Assembly: GCF_900114115.1 (NCBI RefSeq)
Contig: NZ_FORX01000010.1
Span: 62,001-126,000, forward strand
Direction of reading: 5' to 3'
From: Desulfomicrobium apsheronum
Lineage (GTDB): Bacteria > Desulfobacterota > Desulfovibrionia > Desulfovibrionales > Desulfomicrobiaceae
Length of the DNA stretch: 64,000 bases
This document shows positions 54,414 to 63,496 of the stretch, piece after piece (the first letter of the stretch is position 1; each line of letters begins with the position of its first letter). Under the pieces are notes generated by a model, which was given only the letters and a program-made list of their open reading frames with translations, was not told where the DNA came from and searched no databases. The position numbers and the translations under genes were made by a program.

Positions 54414-54870
54414 CCTCCACTCCTCCTCGCAGGGGGCACCCTGTCATCAGACCATCAATGATCTCTTGCCGGGAAAGGCGAGAACGTACTTTCCGCGCCA
54501 TGCGCCAGCACTAAGTTTAAATTCAGGCTATATTTCGATGTAAAAGAACTCCGCAACAGAGCGCCCTTGATCTCTCATGTTGTCCGTAAGAACACTTTGC
54601 GTGCCGAATCAGTCATTTCAAACTAATTCAAATAAATGGATTAAAAATAGTGCGCAATTATGGAAGGAGAGAAGGAGAGAGACAAATAAACATTGTCTTG
54701 GGACAAGAGAAGTGTCTCACTTGACGAGACAGCAAAACAGTGTAGGTGAGAACCATATCCTCGCATTGGTCGGAGCAGGCCCTTCAGGACCGGGCAACAC
54801 TCACCTTTGCGAGGCTCAGGAAAGCCTAATTACCGTCTTGTCTGACAAGACGACATTTGAGGGAGTCTGC
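54414..54870. promoter_or_regulatory. Divergent control region with several inverted repeats
   Basis: Holds promoters for the redox operon (minus) and the sigma-54 activator (plus). Repeats: TTGTC-TTGG-GACAA at 54693-54706; TGTCTC-N7-GAGACA at 54713-54731; GTCTTGTC-T-GACAAGAC at 54835-54851. A weak GG-N10-GC pattern (minus, 54553-54566) is only a marginal -24/-12 candidate. Confidence 0.5.
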
Positions 54871-56277
54871 ATGAGCGACATTCTGATCATCGACGGCGAT
54901 GCGGCATTTTGCCAATCGCTGATGGCGGAGCTGGCCAGACACAACCTGCACGCGGCCCACAGCACGACACTGTCCAAAGGTCTTGCCATGCTGCACGTGG
55001 GCGAATTTTCCCTGGTCCTCCTCGGCGACGAGGCCGGCAGCAAGAACAGTCTGGAATTTCTGTCCACCCTGCGCGAGGTTCCGTCGCGGCCGGAAATCAT
55101 CGTCATGTCCAAAAGCCGGGACCCGGACGCGGCCGAGGCCGCCATCCGTGGCGGGGCCTGGAATTTCATGCCCAAGCCCGTGAACACGCAACGCCTCATG
55201 GTCCTGGCGGAGCGGGCCCTGGAGTATCATCGTGAGCGTCCCGCCAAATGCGCGCCGGTCTCCCTGCGGCGCGAAGGGATCGTCGGCAACAGCCGCCTGC
55301 TCAATTCCTGCCTCGACATCGTGGCCCAGGCCGCATCCACGGATGTAAACGTGCTCATCACCGGCGAGACAGGCACCGGCAAGGAACTCTTTGCCAGGGC
55401 CATCCACGCCAACAGCTCGCGCTCGGGCAAGCCGTTCGTGGTCGTGGATTGCGCGGCCCTGCCCGACACCCTGGTGGAGAGCATGCTCTTCGGCCACGAG
55501 CGAGGCGCGTTCACCAGCGCGGAAAACCGCTCCATCGGCCTCGTCAAGCAGGCCGACGGTGGGACCCTGTTTCTGGACGAGGTGGGCGAACTGCCCCTGT
55601 CCACCCAAAAGGTTTTCCTGCGCGTGCTCGAAGGGCGCAGCTTCCGTCCCGTGGGAGGGGCAAAAGAAATCACCAGCAATTTCAGGCTATTGGCGGCGAC
55701 AAACCGGGATCTTGAAGCCATGGTACAGGCGGACACCTTTCGCCGGGACCTGTTCTACCGCCTGCGCGGGATACGCCTTGAGCTCTCCCCCCTGCGCGAC
55801 CTGCTGGACGACCTGAACGATCTCATCTGCCACTTCGTGCGCCGCGCCTGCAAACAGCTGAACATAGACAACAAGGGCTTTTCCCCGGACTTTCTCGACA
55901 CCCTCCTGCAATACGAATGGCCGGGCAACATCCGTGAACTGGTCAATGCCCTCGATCAGGCCGTGGTCCGGGCCGGGACCGAACCCATCCTCTATCCCCA
56001 GCACCTGTCCAGAAACATTCGCGCCAACGTCGCCCGACTCCTGGTCGCGGAGTTGCCCGAGCTTGAAAACAGGACACCACCTCTCACGGACGGGGAGGCT
56101 TTCCCGAGCCTCAGGGAATATCGCGAAAAGCACATGGCCGAACTGGAGACATGGTACCTCAAGAATCTCATGCTGGTCAGCAAGGGTGAAATCACAAACG
56201 CCTGCCGTCTCTCGGGTCTTTCCCGGCCCAGGCTTTACGCACTGCTCAAGCAAAGGGGCGTTGAGCGTGGTTCGTAA
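54871..56277 (+). CDS. NtrC-family sigma-54-dependent response regulator
   Basis: A 468-residue protein. A receiver occupies about 1-115, with Asp in LVLLGDEAG and Lys in MPKPV. The AAA domain has Walker A GETGTGKE, the sigma-54 loop as GAFTSA rather than the usual GAFTGA, and Walker B GGTLFLDEVGEL. The C-terminal Fis-type HTH is GEITNACRLSGLSRPRLYALLK. The ATG at 54871 follows GAGGGAGTC; a long in-frame extension to 54577 has no ribosome binding site. Divergent from the redox operon, it is the likely regulator of it, perhaps through the inverted repeats between them. No kinase gene is adjacent. Confidence 0.92.
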   Translation: MSDILIIDGDAAFCQSLMAELARHNLHAAHSTTLSKGLAMLHVGEFSLVLLGDEAGSKNSLEFLSTLREVPSRPEIIVMSKSRDPDAAEAAIRGGAWNFMPKPVNTQRLMVLAERALEYHRERPAKCAPVSLRREGIVGNSRLLNSCLDIVAQAASTDVNVLITGETGTGKELFARAIHANSSRSGKPFVVVDCAALPDTLVESMLFGHERGAFTSAENRSIGLVKQADGGTLFLDEVGELPLSTQKVFLRVLEGRSFRPVGGAKEITSNFRLLAATNRDLEAMVQADTFRRDLFYRLRGIRLELSPLRDLLDDLNDLICHFVRRACKQLNIDNKGFSPDFLDTLLQYEWPGNIRELVNALDQAVVRAGTEPILYPQHLSRNIRANVARLLVAELPELENRTPPLTDGEAFPSLREYREKHMAELETWYLKNLMLVSKGEITNACRLSGLSRPRLYALLKQRGVERGS

Positions 56278-56425
56278 CGATTCACCGGCAGCGCCGATGC
56301 GCCCAGGCGACTTCACGCAACCCGATCTCCTCCGGCATTGCCCGTCACTTTCGACTTGCAATGCGAGACAAAAAGAGTAGTGCCTGCGCCTATTGATCAA
56401 TCAAACAATCCCATGGAGGTTCCCC

Positions 56426-58021
56426 ATGGAGCTCCTGCATAATCCCATGTTCCTGCTGCTTGCAGTCATCCTGTCCGGGCACCTGCTCGGCAAGATCAAG
56501 ATATTCTCCTTTTCCCTTGGCTCGTCCGGCATCGTCTTTAGCGGACTTCTGGCCGGATTCGCGGGTTTCAGCCTGCCTGGTGTGATCCAGAGCCTCGGGC
56601 TCATCCTGTTCATCTATTCCGTGGGGCAGCAGGCCGGACCTGGCTTCGTGCACTCCATGAAGCGCGGCGGGGTGGCCCTCAGCATCGGGGCCATGGCCAT
56701 GATCACGGCGGGACTGCTCACGGCCCTCGGCTGTAAGGCGTGGTTCGGATTTTCAAAAGAGATCACCGCCGGACTCTTCGCCGGCGCCCTGACCTCCACT
56801 CCGGGACTGGCCGTGGCCGTGGAACTGGCCAACGACAGCGCAGCCCCGGCCGCATACGGCGTGGCCTACACTTTCGGTGTTGTCGGCGTGGTGCTGGTGG
56901 TCAAGCTCCTGCCGCGCCTCATGCGCGCAAACATCAGACAGGAAGAGGAAAAGCTGGAACTGGAGATGAGCAGCCTGCATCCGCAAATCGAATTCACGCA
57001 TCTTGAAGTCACCAACCCCAATCTGTGCACCGGGCCTCTGTCCCAGGTCCTGCCCGCGCGCATGGCCGAGGTGACCATAACCCGCGTTCTGCGGACAGGA
57101 AGCGACAGCCCTGAACTGGCCGTGGCGGAAACGGTTCTGAACATGCACGACACGGTGCGAGTGGTGGGAACATCCGAGGCCCTGCATCAGGCCGAAATCG
57201 TCATCGGCCCCATGGTGGATGCCGATCTGGCCTTCAATTCCGTGCTCATCAAGAAGGAAATCCTGCTCTCCCGACCCGAGGTGGCCGGCAAGACCCTGCG
57301 CGCCCTCAACCTGAGCCATGTCTTTGGGGTGCGGGTCTCGCGCATCACCCGCAACGGGTTCGACTGTCCGGCCGGTCCCAATGTGCGCCTGCGCCAGGGT
57401 GACGTGCTGCATGTGGTCGGCAATTCCGAGGCGGTTGAAAACGTCAAGAAAATGCTGGGTGACAACGTGCGTGCGCTCTTCGCCACCAGCGTGATGGTGC
57501 TCCTGTCCGGATTGTTCTGCGGGCTGGCTTTCGGGGCGCTGCCCCTCTATCTGCCGGGACTTGGAATCTTCACTCTCGGCGCCACCGGCGGGGTGCTGCT
57601 GGCGGGACTTGTCTTTGGCGCGGTGCGCCAGATCGGGTCGGTCATCACCGAACTCCCGAGCACGGCCAACGCCCTGATCCGCGATCTCGGACTTGGACTT
57701 TTTCTGGCCGTGGTCGGGACTGCGGCCGGAGGCACCCTCGTGCCGACACTGCGCGAATACGGCCTGCCCCTCTTTCTGGGCGGGGCCATCATGACGCTTG
57801 CGCCCATGCTCATCGGCGTGCCCATCTGCTCCAAGGTGCTGCGCATTCCGTTCCTGCGCATGCTCGGCGTCATCACCGGCGGCATGACCTCCACCCCAGG
57901 CCTGGCCGCCGCCTCTTCCCTGAGCGACACGCCTTATGCAGCCACGGCTTACGCTTCGGTCTATCCCATCGCCCTGGTAGGCATGATCATGGCCTCAAAG
58001 ATCATTATGCTGCTGGGCTGA
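56426..58021 (+). CDS. AspT/YidE-type (AAEx family) transporter with TrkA-C domains
   Basis: A 531-residue membrane protein of two hydrophobic halves around two central RCK_C/TrkA-C domains (about 170-340). Duplicated signatures are GALTSTPGLAVAVELAN in the first half and GGMTSTPGLAAASSLS in the second, which are hallmarks of the aspartate:alanine exchanger family. The substrate is unknown; relatives exchange amino or dicarboxylic acids. The ATG at 56426 follows ATGGAGGTTCCCC; the frame begins at 56393. It is downstream of the activator gene and may be part of its regulon or separate. Confidence 0.9.
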   Translation: MELLHNPMFLLLAVILSGHLLGKIKIFSFSLGSSGIVFSGLLAGFAGFSLPGVIQSLGLILFIYSVGQQAGPGFVHSMKRGGVALSIGAMAMITAGLLTALGCKAWFGFSKEITAGLFAGALTSTPGLAVAVELANDSAAPAAYGVAYTFGVVGVVLVVKLLPRLMRANIRQEEEKLELEMSSLHPQIEFTHLEVTNPNLCTGPLSQVLPARMAEVTITRVLRTGSDSPELAVAETVLNMHDTVRVVGTSEALHQAEIVIGPMVDADLAFNSVLIKKEILLSRPEVAGKTLRALNLSHVFGVRVSRITRNGFDCPAGPNVRLRQGDVLHVVGNSEAVENVKKMLGDNVRALFATSVMVLLSGLFCGLAFGALPLYLPGLGIFTLGATGGVLLAGLVFGAVRQIGSVITELPSTANALIRDLGLGLFLAVVGTAAGGTLVPTLREYGLPLFLGGAIMTLAPMLIGVPICSKVLRIPFLRMLGVITGGMTSTPGLAAASSLSDTPYAATAYASVYPIALVGMIMASKIIMLLG

Positions 58022-58045
58022 CACCCGTGTGTTCATGGGCCGGAA

Positions 58046-58498
58046 TCAATCCCGACCCATGGAGGCGGGCATGGGCGCGGCCACGACCTGTCCCCGGGCG
58101 CGCACCTCTCCAAGGGCCGATATCTCCACCTCGACCACGATCTTCCTGCCCCGCCGCTCAATGACCCGGGCCACAAGCTCAAGCTCAGGACCAAGCGGCG
58201 TGGGCCGCAGAAAATCCACATGCAGCGAGGCCGTCACATAGCGCTGGGGCAGGCCGTCATCGCCAGCCGCCGAGGCAGCGGCCGTGGCCACGCCGTGACA
58301 GTCCACCAATGAAGCGAGCATTCCGCCATAAACGAATCCGGGCAACGCGATATGCTCTGGCCGAGGCGTAAAACGCCCCACTCCCTGTTCTCCATCCCAG
58401 TGAGTCTGGATATGCAGGCCCTGGGCGTTGTTTTTTCCGCAGCCGTAGCAATGACTAAGGTCTTCGGCATAGCGATGCTGAACGGGAATGTCGGTCAT
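58046..58498 (-). CDS. PaaI-like hotdog-fold thioesterase
   Basis: A 150-residue protein with the hotdog signature LPGFVYGGMLASLVDCHGVATA and VTASLHVDFLRPTPLG, which matches the PaaI/YbgC-type thioesterase fold. It would hydrolyse acyl-CoA or a similar thioester; the substrate is unknown. HCYGCG near the N-terminus is a feature of one subgroup. The ribosome binding site CTAAAGGAGGATTTC lies right after the terminator of the tungstate operon, so it is transcribed separately. Confidence 0.88.
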   Translation of the reverse strand: MTDIPVQHRYAEDLSHCYGCGKNNAQGLHIQTHWDGEQGVGRFTPRPEHIALPGFVYGGMLASLVDCHGVATAAASAAGDDGLPQRYVTASLHVDFLRPTPLGPELELVARVIERRGRKIVVEVEISALGEVRARGQVVAAPMPASMGRD

Positions 58499-58512
58499 GA
58501 AATCCTCCTTTA

Positions 58513-58562
58513 GAAAAAAGAATAGGTCCTATGGGTCTCATGGGACCTATAGGACCTATTCT
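58513..58562 (-). terminator. Terminator of the tungstate operon, built from 9-10-bp repeats
   Basis: Between 58521 and 58562 lies a 13-bp perfect stem GAATAGGTCCTAT with ATAGGACCTATTC. Inside are GGTC/GACC copies, so the whole is a run of ~9-bp GGTCCTAT-like units. It is followed on the minus strand by CTTTTTTC. Confidence 0.8.
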
Positions 58563-58585
58563 TCATGCACTGCAAGGGCGTTTGG

Positions 58586-59626
58586 TCAGGCGTCCGGCAT
58601 GAAATGCAGGCTTACGCGGGCAAAGGTCAGGCGGACCGGCCGCCCTGGCTCCAGCCTGCCCTGCTCCGGAAACTGCCGGTCCAGGGCGGCGGTGAAGCGC
58701 GAGTCCCCGCAGGACACTTCCGCGAACCACGAAAAGCCTTCGTGCCGCACCCCCATCAACGTTCCGGGCAGGCTCAGCCAGCCTGGAGCGGCGTGATCGG
58801 TGAACGAAACAAACACGTCCTCGGGCCGCAGGGCCACATGCCCGGAAACAGAAGCGCCTGGCACCTCAAAGCGCAAATCCCCACCCAGGCGGCATTCCCC
58901 CTGGCCTTCCACGGAAAAAATGTTCTTCATGCCCACGAATCCCGCCACGAACGCAGTGGCCGGTTTGCGGAACACATCCCCGACAGTCCCGACCTGTTCC
59001 AGGCGTCCCTCCCGGATCACCGCCGCGCGGTCAGCCAGGGTCAGGGCGTCCACGAAATCATGCGTGACCATGAGGAAGGTCAGCCCCGAATGCCGGTGCA
59101 GATCCTTGAGCGCCGCGCGAAGGTCGTCTCTGAATTGCGGATCAAGTGAAGACAGGGGCTCGTCGAGCAAGACCACGTCCGGCTTGCAGGCCAGGGCGCG
59201 GGCCAGGGACACGCGCTGCTTCTCGCCGCCGCTCAGGTTCACGGGCAGACGCCCGGCCACGCGGGTCAGGCCCAAACGCTCCAGCAATGCAAGCGCCATG
59301 TGTCGCCCCTCGTCCTTTGCGATGCCATGATAGCGTTGCCCGTAGGTGACGTTTTCAAGCACGCTCAAGTGGGGAAAAAGAGCGTTGTCCTGGTAGACAA
59401 GGCTGACGTTTCTGCGCTCGGGAGGCAGCCCGCCCACCTCCTGCCCGGCGACACGTATGCTGCCCTGCGCATGCTCAACCAGCCCTGCGATGGATTCAAG
59501 GATCAGGGTCTTGCCCGAACCCGTCGGCCCCATCAGCGCAAAAAATTCACCCGGCGCAACCTGAAAACCGACATCGCGCAAGCTGAATTTCCCGAAACAA
59601 AGGGCCAGGGATTCGACGCGAATCAT
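58586..59626 (-). CDS. wtpC: Tungstate/molybdate ABC transporter, ATP-binding subunit
   Basis: A 346-residue ATPase. It has Walker A GPTGSGKT, signature LSGGEKQRVSLARAL, Walker B DVVLLDEPLSSLDP and a TOBE-like C-terminal part that may sense oxyanion. The start at 59626 overlaps the permease stop by 4 bp. With WtpA and WtpB it forms an oxyanion importer; WtpA suggests a tungstate preference. Confidence 0.88.
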   Translation of the reverse strand: MIRVESLALCFGKFSLRDVGFQVAPGEFFALMGPTGSGKTLILESIAGLVEHAQGSIRVAGQEVGGLPPERRNVSLVYQDNALFPHLSVLENVTYGQRYHGIAKDEGRHMALALLERLGLTRVAGRLPVNLSGGEKQRVSLARALACKPDVVLLDEPLSSLDPQFRDDLRAALKDLHRHSGLTFLMVTHDFVDALTLADRAAVIREGRLEQVGTVGDVFRKPATAFVAGFVGMKNIFSVEGQGECRLGGDLRFEVPGASVSGHVALRPEDVFVSFTDHAAPGWLSLPGTLMGVRHEGFSWFAEVSCGDSRFTAALDRQFPEQGRLEPGRPVRLTFARVSLHFMPDA

Positions 59627-60453
59627 GAATCCCTCCTCTGGGGCCGGGAGACAACGCGCAGGGCGATGAAAAAGAGCAGACTGACCACGATGAGGATCAC
59701 GGCCACGGGTTGCGAATATTTGAGTCCGTAGGCGGTGAAGCGCTCGAACATGAGCACCGGCGCGATCATGGGGTGATAGGCGACGATGACCACGGCTCCG
59801 AACTCGCTCAGGGCCCGCGCCATGCACATGATCATGCCGACCAGCATGGCGCGGCGGCACAGGGGCAGGGTCACGCGGAAAAAGGTTGCGCCGGGGCCCG
59901 CGCCAAGGGAACGGGAAACCTTCTCCAGACGCGGAGAAACGCTCTCGAATCCGGCCTTGGCCGTATTGATGTAAAAGGGCAGGCCCACGAAGAAAAGCAC
60001 CACGGTGATGCCCGTGACCGTGCCCATGATTTCGATGCCCATGCTCGCGAGCAGGCCGCCGAACCAGTTGTTCCGGCCGGCCAGGGTCAAAAAGGCGATG
60101 CCGATGACCGGGTGCGGGATCATGATGGGCAGATCGATGAGGCTCTCCACGATCTTCTTCCCCGCGAACTCCCGTCGGGCCAGAATATAGGCCAGTGGCG
60201 TGCCCATGATCAACGCAAGGACGGAGGCCATGGCCGATGCCCCCATGGACAGCCCCACGGAACGCAGCACATCGGGATCGCCCAGGGTCTTCCACATCTG
60301 CTCGGCATCCGGAGAAACCACGGTCCGGGCCAGCGGAGCGACGATAAAGACCAGGACCAGAATACAGGACGCGATCAGCCAAAACTGAAACACGCGGCCG
60401 GGAAGGCTTCGCAAAAAGCCTCCCCGGCTCTGCATGGCAACCGGAACATCCAT
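59623..60453 (-). CDS. wtpB: Tungstate/molybdate ABC transporter, permease
   Basis: A 276-residue membrane protein with about six helices and the oxyanion-permease loop SRSLGAGPGATFFRVTLPLCRRA. It starts directly after the binding-protein stop and overlaps the ATPase gene by 4 bp. It would form the channel in the inner membrane. Confidence 0.9.
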   Translation of the reverse strand: MDVPVAMQSRGGFLRSLPGRVFQFWLIASCILVLVFIVAPLARTVVSPDAEQMWKTLGDPDVLRSVGLSMGASAMASVLALIMGTPLAYILARREFAGKKIVESLIDLPIMIPHPVIGIAFLTLAGRNNWFGGLLASMGIEIMGTVTGITVVLFFVGLPFYINTAKAGFESVSPRLEKVSRSLGAGPGATFFRVTLPLCRRAMLVGMIMCMARALSEFGAVVIVAYHPMIAPVLMFERFTAYGLKYSQPVAVILIVVSLLFFIALRVVSRPQRRDS

Positions 60454-61431
60454 TTATTTTGCGACCTTGACCAGCGCCTTCAGACCCTGCGGAAGCGCCT
60501 CGTGCATCGCGTCCGATCCGACGCTGGCCGGAACGATGGGCGGCTGGCCCTGGGCCTTCAGAATTGCAAGCCCACCCTGCTCGTCCAGCAGATAGGCCAG
60601 AAATGCCTCGGCCGCCTCGGGATTGGCCGCCGCCTTGAGCATGGTCACGCCGTAGGTGATGGAACTGCCAGTAAGTTCCATGAACGCGCCCGGTTCCTTG
60701 CCCGTGACCTTGACCACGGCGCTCTTGTAGAAAGGATCCATGGCATAGTTGCCAAGGTTGATGTGGTCGTCGAAGGTCACGTATTCAAGCCCGTGCTGCA
60801 CGGCCACGGACATGTACTCGAAGGCATAGTCCATGTTGCCCGACTGCATCATGGAAATGAGCTCCACGGACTTGGGACGGACGTTCTTCTCCGGCCGGTT
60901 GGCGAGCACCTTGTCGTAAAGGCCCGGCTGACCCGTGAACTTTTCGGCGAGCTGGATGGTCATCAGGCTGCGATAGCCACAAGGATCCAGATTCGGATCC
61001 GAATGTCCCCAGACGACGTCCGGACGCTGCAGGATCTCAAACCAGTTCTTGTCATTTATTTCGTCGGCATATCTGCTTGTGGGGGTGTAGCAGAGCACGA
61101 TCTGGTTGGTGGCGAAACGGGCGTTCCACTTCGCGAATTCAGGTACGAGCATCTTGTCGATGACCAGATAGTCGGCGGAGGCCATGATGTCCGCAGGCTT
61201 GCCAAGTTCCGTGATCATGCGCGCAAGCTTGGTGCTGCCGCCGGATTCGCGCTGCACGTCGACCTTGGGGTATTTGGCTTCAAAAGCCTTTTCCATGTCG
61301 GCAAAAGGCACGGCCAGGCTTCCGGCATGGAAGACCACCAGCTTGCCCGACGGCTCGGCCAAAGCTGATCCGCTCGCGCAGACGCCGAGCAGGGCTACAA
61401 GGAAAAGCACTTTCAAAAGATAGGAATTCAT
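60454..61431 (-). CDS. wtpA: Tungstate-binding periplasmic protein (WtpA type)
   Basis: A 325-residue binding protein with a signal peptide ending near ALA-EPS. WtpA-family signs are [44 protein letters not shown] and [14 protein letters not shown]. WtpA proteins bind tungstate and molybdate very tightly. The ATG at 61431 follows CGGAGGTTGCTC; a TTG two codons upstream is in frame. It opens the wtpABC operon. The window's aldehyde oxidoreductase is a plausible user of the metal. Confidence 0.9.
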   Translation of the reverse strand: MNSYLLKVLFLVALLGVCASGSALAEPSGKLVVFHAGSLAVPFADMEKAFEAKYPKVDVQRESGGSTKLARMITELGKPADIMASADYLVIDKMLVPEFAKWNARFATNQIVLCYTPTSRYADEINDKNWFEILQRPDVVWGHSDPNLDPCGYRSLMTIQLAEKFTGQPGLYDKVLANRPEKNVRPKSVELISMMQSGNMDYAFEYMSVAVQHGLEYVTFDDHINLGNYAMDPFYKSAVVKVTGKEPGAFMELTGSSITYGVTMLKAAANPEAAEAFLAYLLDEQGGLAILKAQGQPPIVPASVGSDAMHEALPQGLKALVKVAK

Positions 61432-61467
61432 GAGCAACCTCCGGGTAAAATGAAAAAGGTGCCCCGT

Positions 61468-61495
61468 ATTATGCCCTCCAGGACTTTTAAGTCAA
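61468..61495 (-). promoter_or_regulatory. Sigma-70 promoter of wtpABC
   Basis: TTGACT (61490-61495) and CATAAT (61468-61473) are spaced by 16 bp. CATAATACG at the -10 end (61465-61473) is the same 9-mer as in the palindrome before the aldehyde oxidoreductase. The leader to the ATG is about 30 nt. Confidence 0.6.
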
Positions 61496-61552
61496 CACTG
61501 GCATAGAATTTTTAAATACGACCAAAACGGTCGAATCCAGACCCAAGAGCGC

Positions 61553-61596
61553 CGAACAAAAAAAATCCAGCCCCCGGCCGTACCGAAGACTGGATT
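61553..61596 (-). terminator. Rho-independent terminator of the cytochrome gene
   Basis: AATCCAG and CTGGATT form a 7-bp stem with a GC-rich loop; on the minus strand it is followed by a run of eight T. Confidence 0.75.
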
Positions 61597-61623
61597 CCCC
61601 AGGGATGGAAAATCGGGCCTGGA

Positions 61624-61887
61624 CTATTTCTTCTGCGCCGAAAGCCAGTCGACGATAAGCCCGTGTTCCTCGTGGGTGACAGCCGGAGCCTTGCTCTTGG
61701 CCAGCATCCTGGCCACCGTGGCGGACCAGGCCGCCTGATCCTTGACCCCGAACCCGGCACGGACCCGGCCCAAATCGTGGCACTTGGAGCAGGTCTTCTC
61801 CACCAGCACCTGCCCGTCATCGGCAAAGGCAAATACGGAACCAAGGCACAGCAGCACGCCCATGACCATGACTTTAATAGCGCTCAT
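61624..61887 (-). CDS. Small monohaem cytochrome c
   Basis: An 87-residue periplasmic protein with a signal peptide (to about AFA-DDG) and one haem-binding site, KTCSKCH. The methionine in ARMLAKS near residue 60 could be the second iron ligand. It has the size of a minimal class I cytochrome c. Partner and role are unknown. A ribosome binding site AGAAGGAGTTGTC precedes the ATG. It follows the MFS gene by about 100 bp and has its own terminator. Confidence 0.85.
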   Translation of the reverse strand: MSAIKVMVMGVLLCLGSVFAFADDGQVLVEKTCSKCHDLGRVRAGFGVKDQAAWSATVARMLAKSKAPAVTHEEHGLIVDWLSAQKK

Positions 61888-61986
61888 GACAACTCCTTCT
61901 GTTTACTAAAATCAGCGAGACACCATGAACGATCGTTATTTCAATGTGGCCTCGATGAAAAGAAAATCCTGGCCGTCGCGCCCGAA

Positions 61987-63348
61987 TCAGCGTTTCGCGA
62001 CCCGGCCCAGCGAACAGAACACGCCCGCCACGCAAAGCCCGGCGCAAACGGCGAAAATGATCTTCATGCTGGCCAGAAATTCCGGGATCGTATCCGGAGC
62101 GATCTGGCGGTCCTGCAGTAAAAAGCCGAACACCACGGCGGAAATGCCCATGGACAGAGTCATGCCGAAGGTGCGCATGGTCGCGACCAGACTTGAGGCG
62201 ATACTGTAGTCCTTCGGCTCGACGCTGCCCATGACCACGCTCATGTTCGGCGAGGCAAAGAGAGCGAACCCGAGGCCCAGCAGGGCCAGGATCGCGCCTA
62301 TTTCCCACAGTCCGGTCTGGGCGCCCACCCCGCACATCGCCCACAGTCCAAGGGCGCAGAAGGCCATGCCCAGGCTGGCCAGCCAGGCCGCATTGAAGCG
62401 ATCGGAAAGGATCCCTGCCACGGGAGAGAGCAGGCTCTGCACGACCGGCTGCACGATCAGGATGAACCCGGCGTGCATGGGCGAGAAGCCCTTGACCACC
62501 TGCAGGTACAGGCTGAGCAGGAAGCCCACCGCGAACGTGCCTGCGTAATTGATGAGGGTCGCAAGGCTTGAAAGCAGAAAGACGCGGTTGGCCGTGAACA
62601 GCGTCAGATCGATGAGCGGATACTGGGTGCCGCGCGAGCGCAACACGAACAGGACGCCCATGACCAGGGCGCCCCCAAGCAGCGGCAAGCCCCGCTCAGG
62701 CCGGGCCAGCCCGGTCAGCCCGTTGACGCAGCAGACCACGAAGGCCGCATAGAGCAGGCTCCCGATCAGGTCGAAGCCCTGACCGCGCGCCGGACGCCAC
62801 TCGTCCTTGATCCCGCGGGCCATGATCCAGGCCAGCAGGCCCGGAGGCAGACACAGGAAGAAGACCGAGCGCCAGCCGAAAAGGGAGGTCATCATCCCGC
62901 CCACGAGAGGGCCCACGGACAGCCCCAGATAGACGCAGGCGACCAGGATGCCCATGACCCGGCCCCGTTCCTCGCGGGGGTAGAGTTCCGTCACGATGGC
63001 CACGCCCGTGGCCAGGATCATGGCCGCGCCCACTCCTTGCACGACGCGCAGGACCACGAGGCTGACCACGGACCAGGCCAGGGAGGCGCACAGGGAAAAG
63101 ACGACGAAAGCACCCGTGCCCCAGACGAAGGTGCGCCTGCGGCCAAGGATGTCGGCCAGCCTGCCGATGGGCAGGAGAATGGCGGCCAGGGCGAGAATAT
63201 AGCTCCCGGCCACCCAGCTCAGCTCAACGGCCGAGGCCCCGAGCTCGACTTGCATGACCGGCAGGGTGATGGCCACGGCGGACATCATGAAGGGTACCAG
63301 AAAACTGGCCACGGACGCGGCGGCCAGGGCGGCTGTTTGATTGCGCAT
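61987..63348 (-). CDS. MFS multidrug exporter (EmrB/QacA type)
   Basis: A 453-residue protein with about 14 helices, the DHA2 subfamily size. The loop motif GRLADILGRRRTF and the motif C-type VYLGLSVGPLVGGMM region of antiporters are visible. It would export drugs or metabolites with protons; no substrate can be named. A good ribosome binding site CGGAGGAAGC precedes the ATG at 63348. No regulator gene is adjacent. Confidence 0.9.
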   Translation of the reverse strand: MRNQTAALAAASVASFLVPFMMSAVAITLPVMQVELGASAVELSWVAGSYILALAAILLPIGRLADILGRRRTFVWGTGAFVVFSLCASLAWSVVSLVVLRVVQGVGAAMILATGVAIVTELYPREERGRVMGILVACVYLGLSVGPLVGGMMTSLFGWRSVFFLCLPPGLLAWIMARGIKDEWRPARGQGFDLIGSLLYAAFVVCCVNGLTGLARPERGLPLLGGALVMGVLFVLRSRGTQYPLIDLTLFTANRVFLLSSLATLINYAGTFAVGFLLSLYLQVVKGFSPMHAGFILIVQPVVQSLLSPVAGILSDRFNAAWLASLGMAFCALGLWAMCGVGAQTGLWEIGAILALLGLGFALFASPNMSVVMGSVEPKDYSIASSLVATMRTFGMTLSMGISAVVFGFLLQDRQIAPDTIPEFLASMKIIFAVCAGLCVAGVFCSLGRVAKR

Positions 63349-63496
63349 GCTTCCTCCGAAGATCGGCCTTGATTAGTCCCAGCCGCGCCTGGGGGCAACC
63401 CCTGCAACCAAGGATGCAAAATTTGACAAAAACGGTTGCGCGCCACTTGTTTTCATCCAATCGATGATCTATCGGCAGGACTCGCAAGGAGATCCG
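63349..63496. other. Divergent intergenic region, MFS exporter and phosphate butyryltransferase
   Basis: About 150 bp with promoters for both genes. No repeat or RNA is recognised. Confidence 0.4.

Noticed and set aside
52050-54461. An 803-codon open frame on the plus strand opposite hdrA
   Set aside because: Antisense shadow; the minus strand encodes a textbook HdrA with all cluster motifs.
54553-54566. A possible -24/-12 promoter for the redox operon (GG-N10-GC, minus strand)
   Set aside because: Only the GG, GC and two T positions match the consensus; the -24 box is poor. Too weak to list as a promoter.
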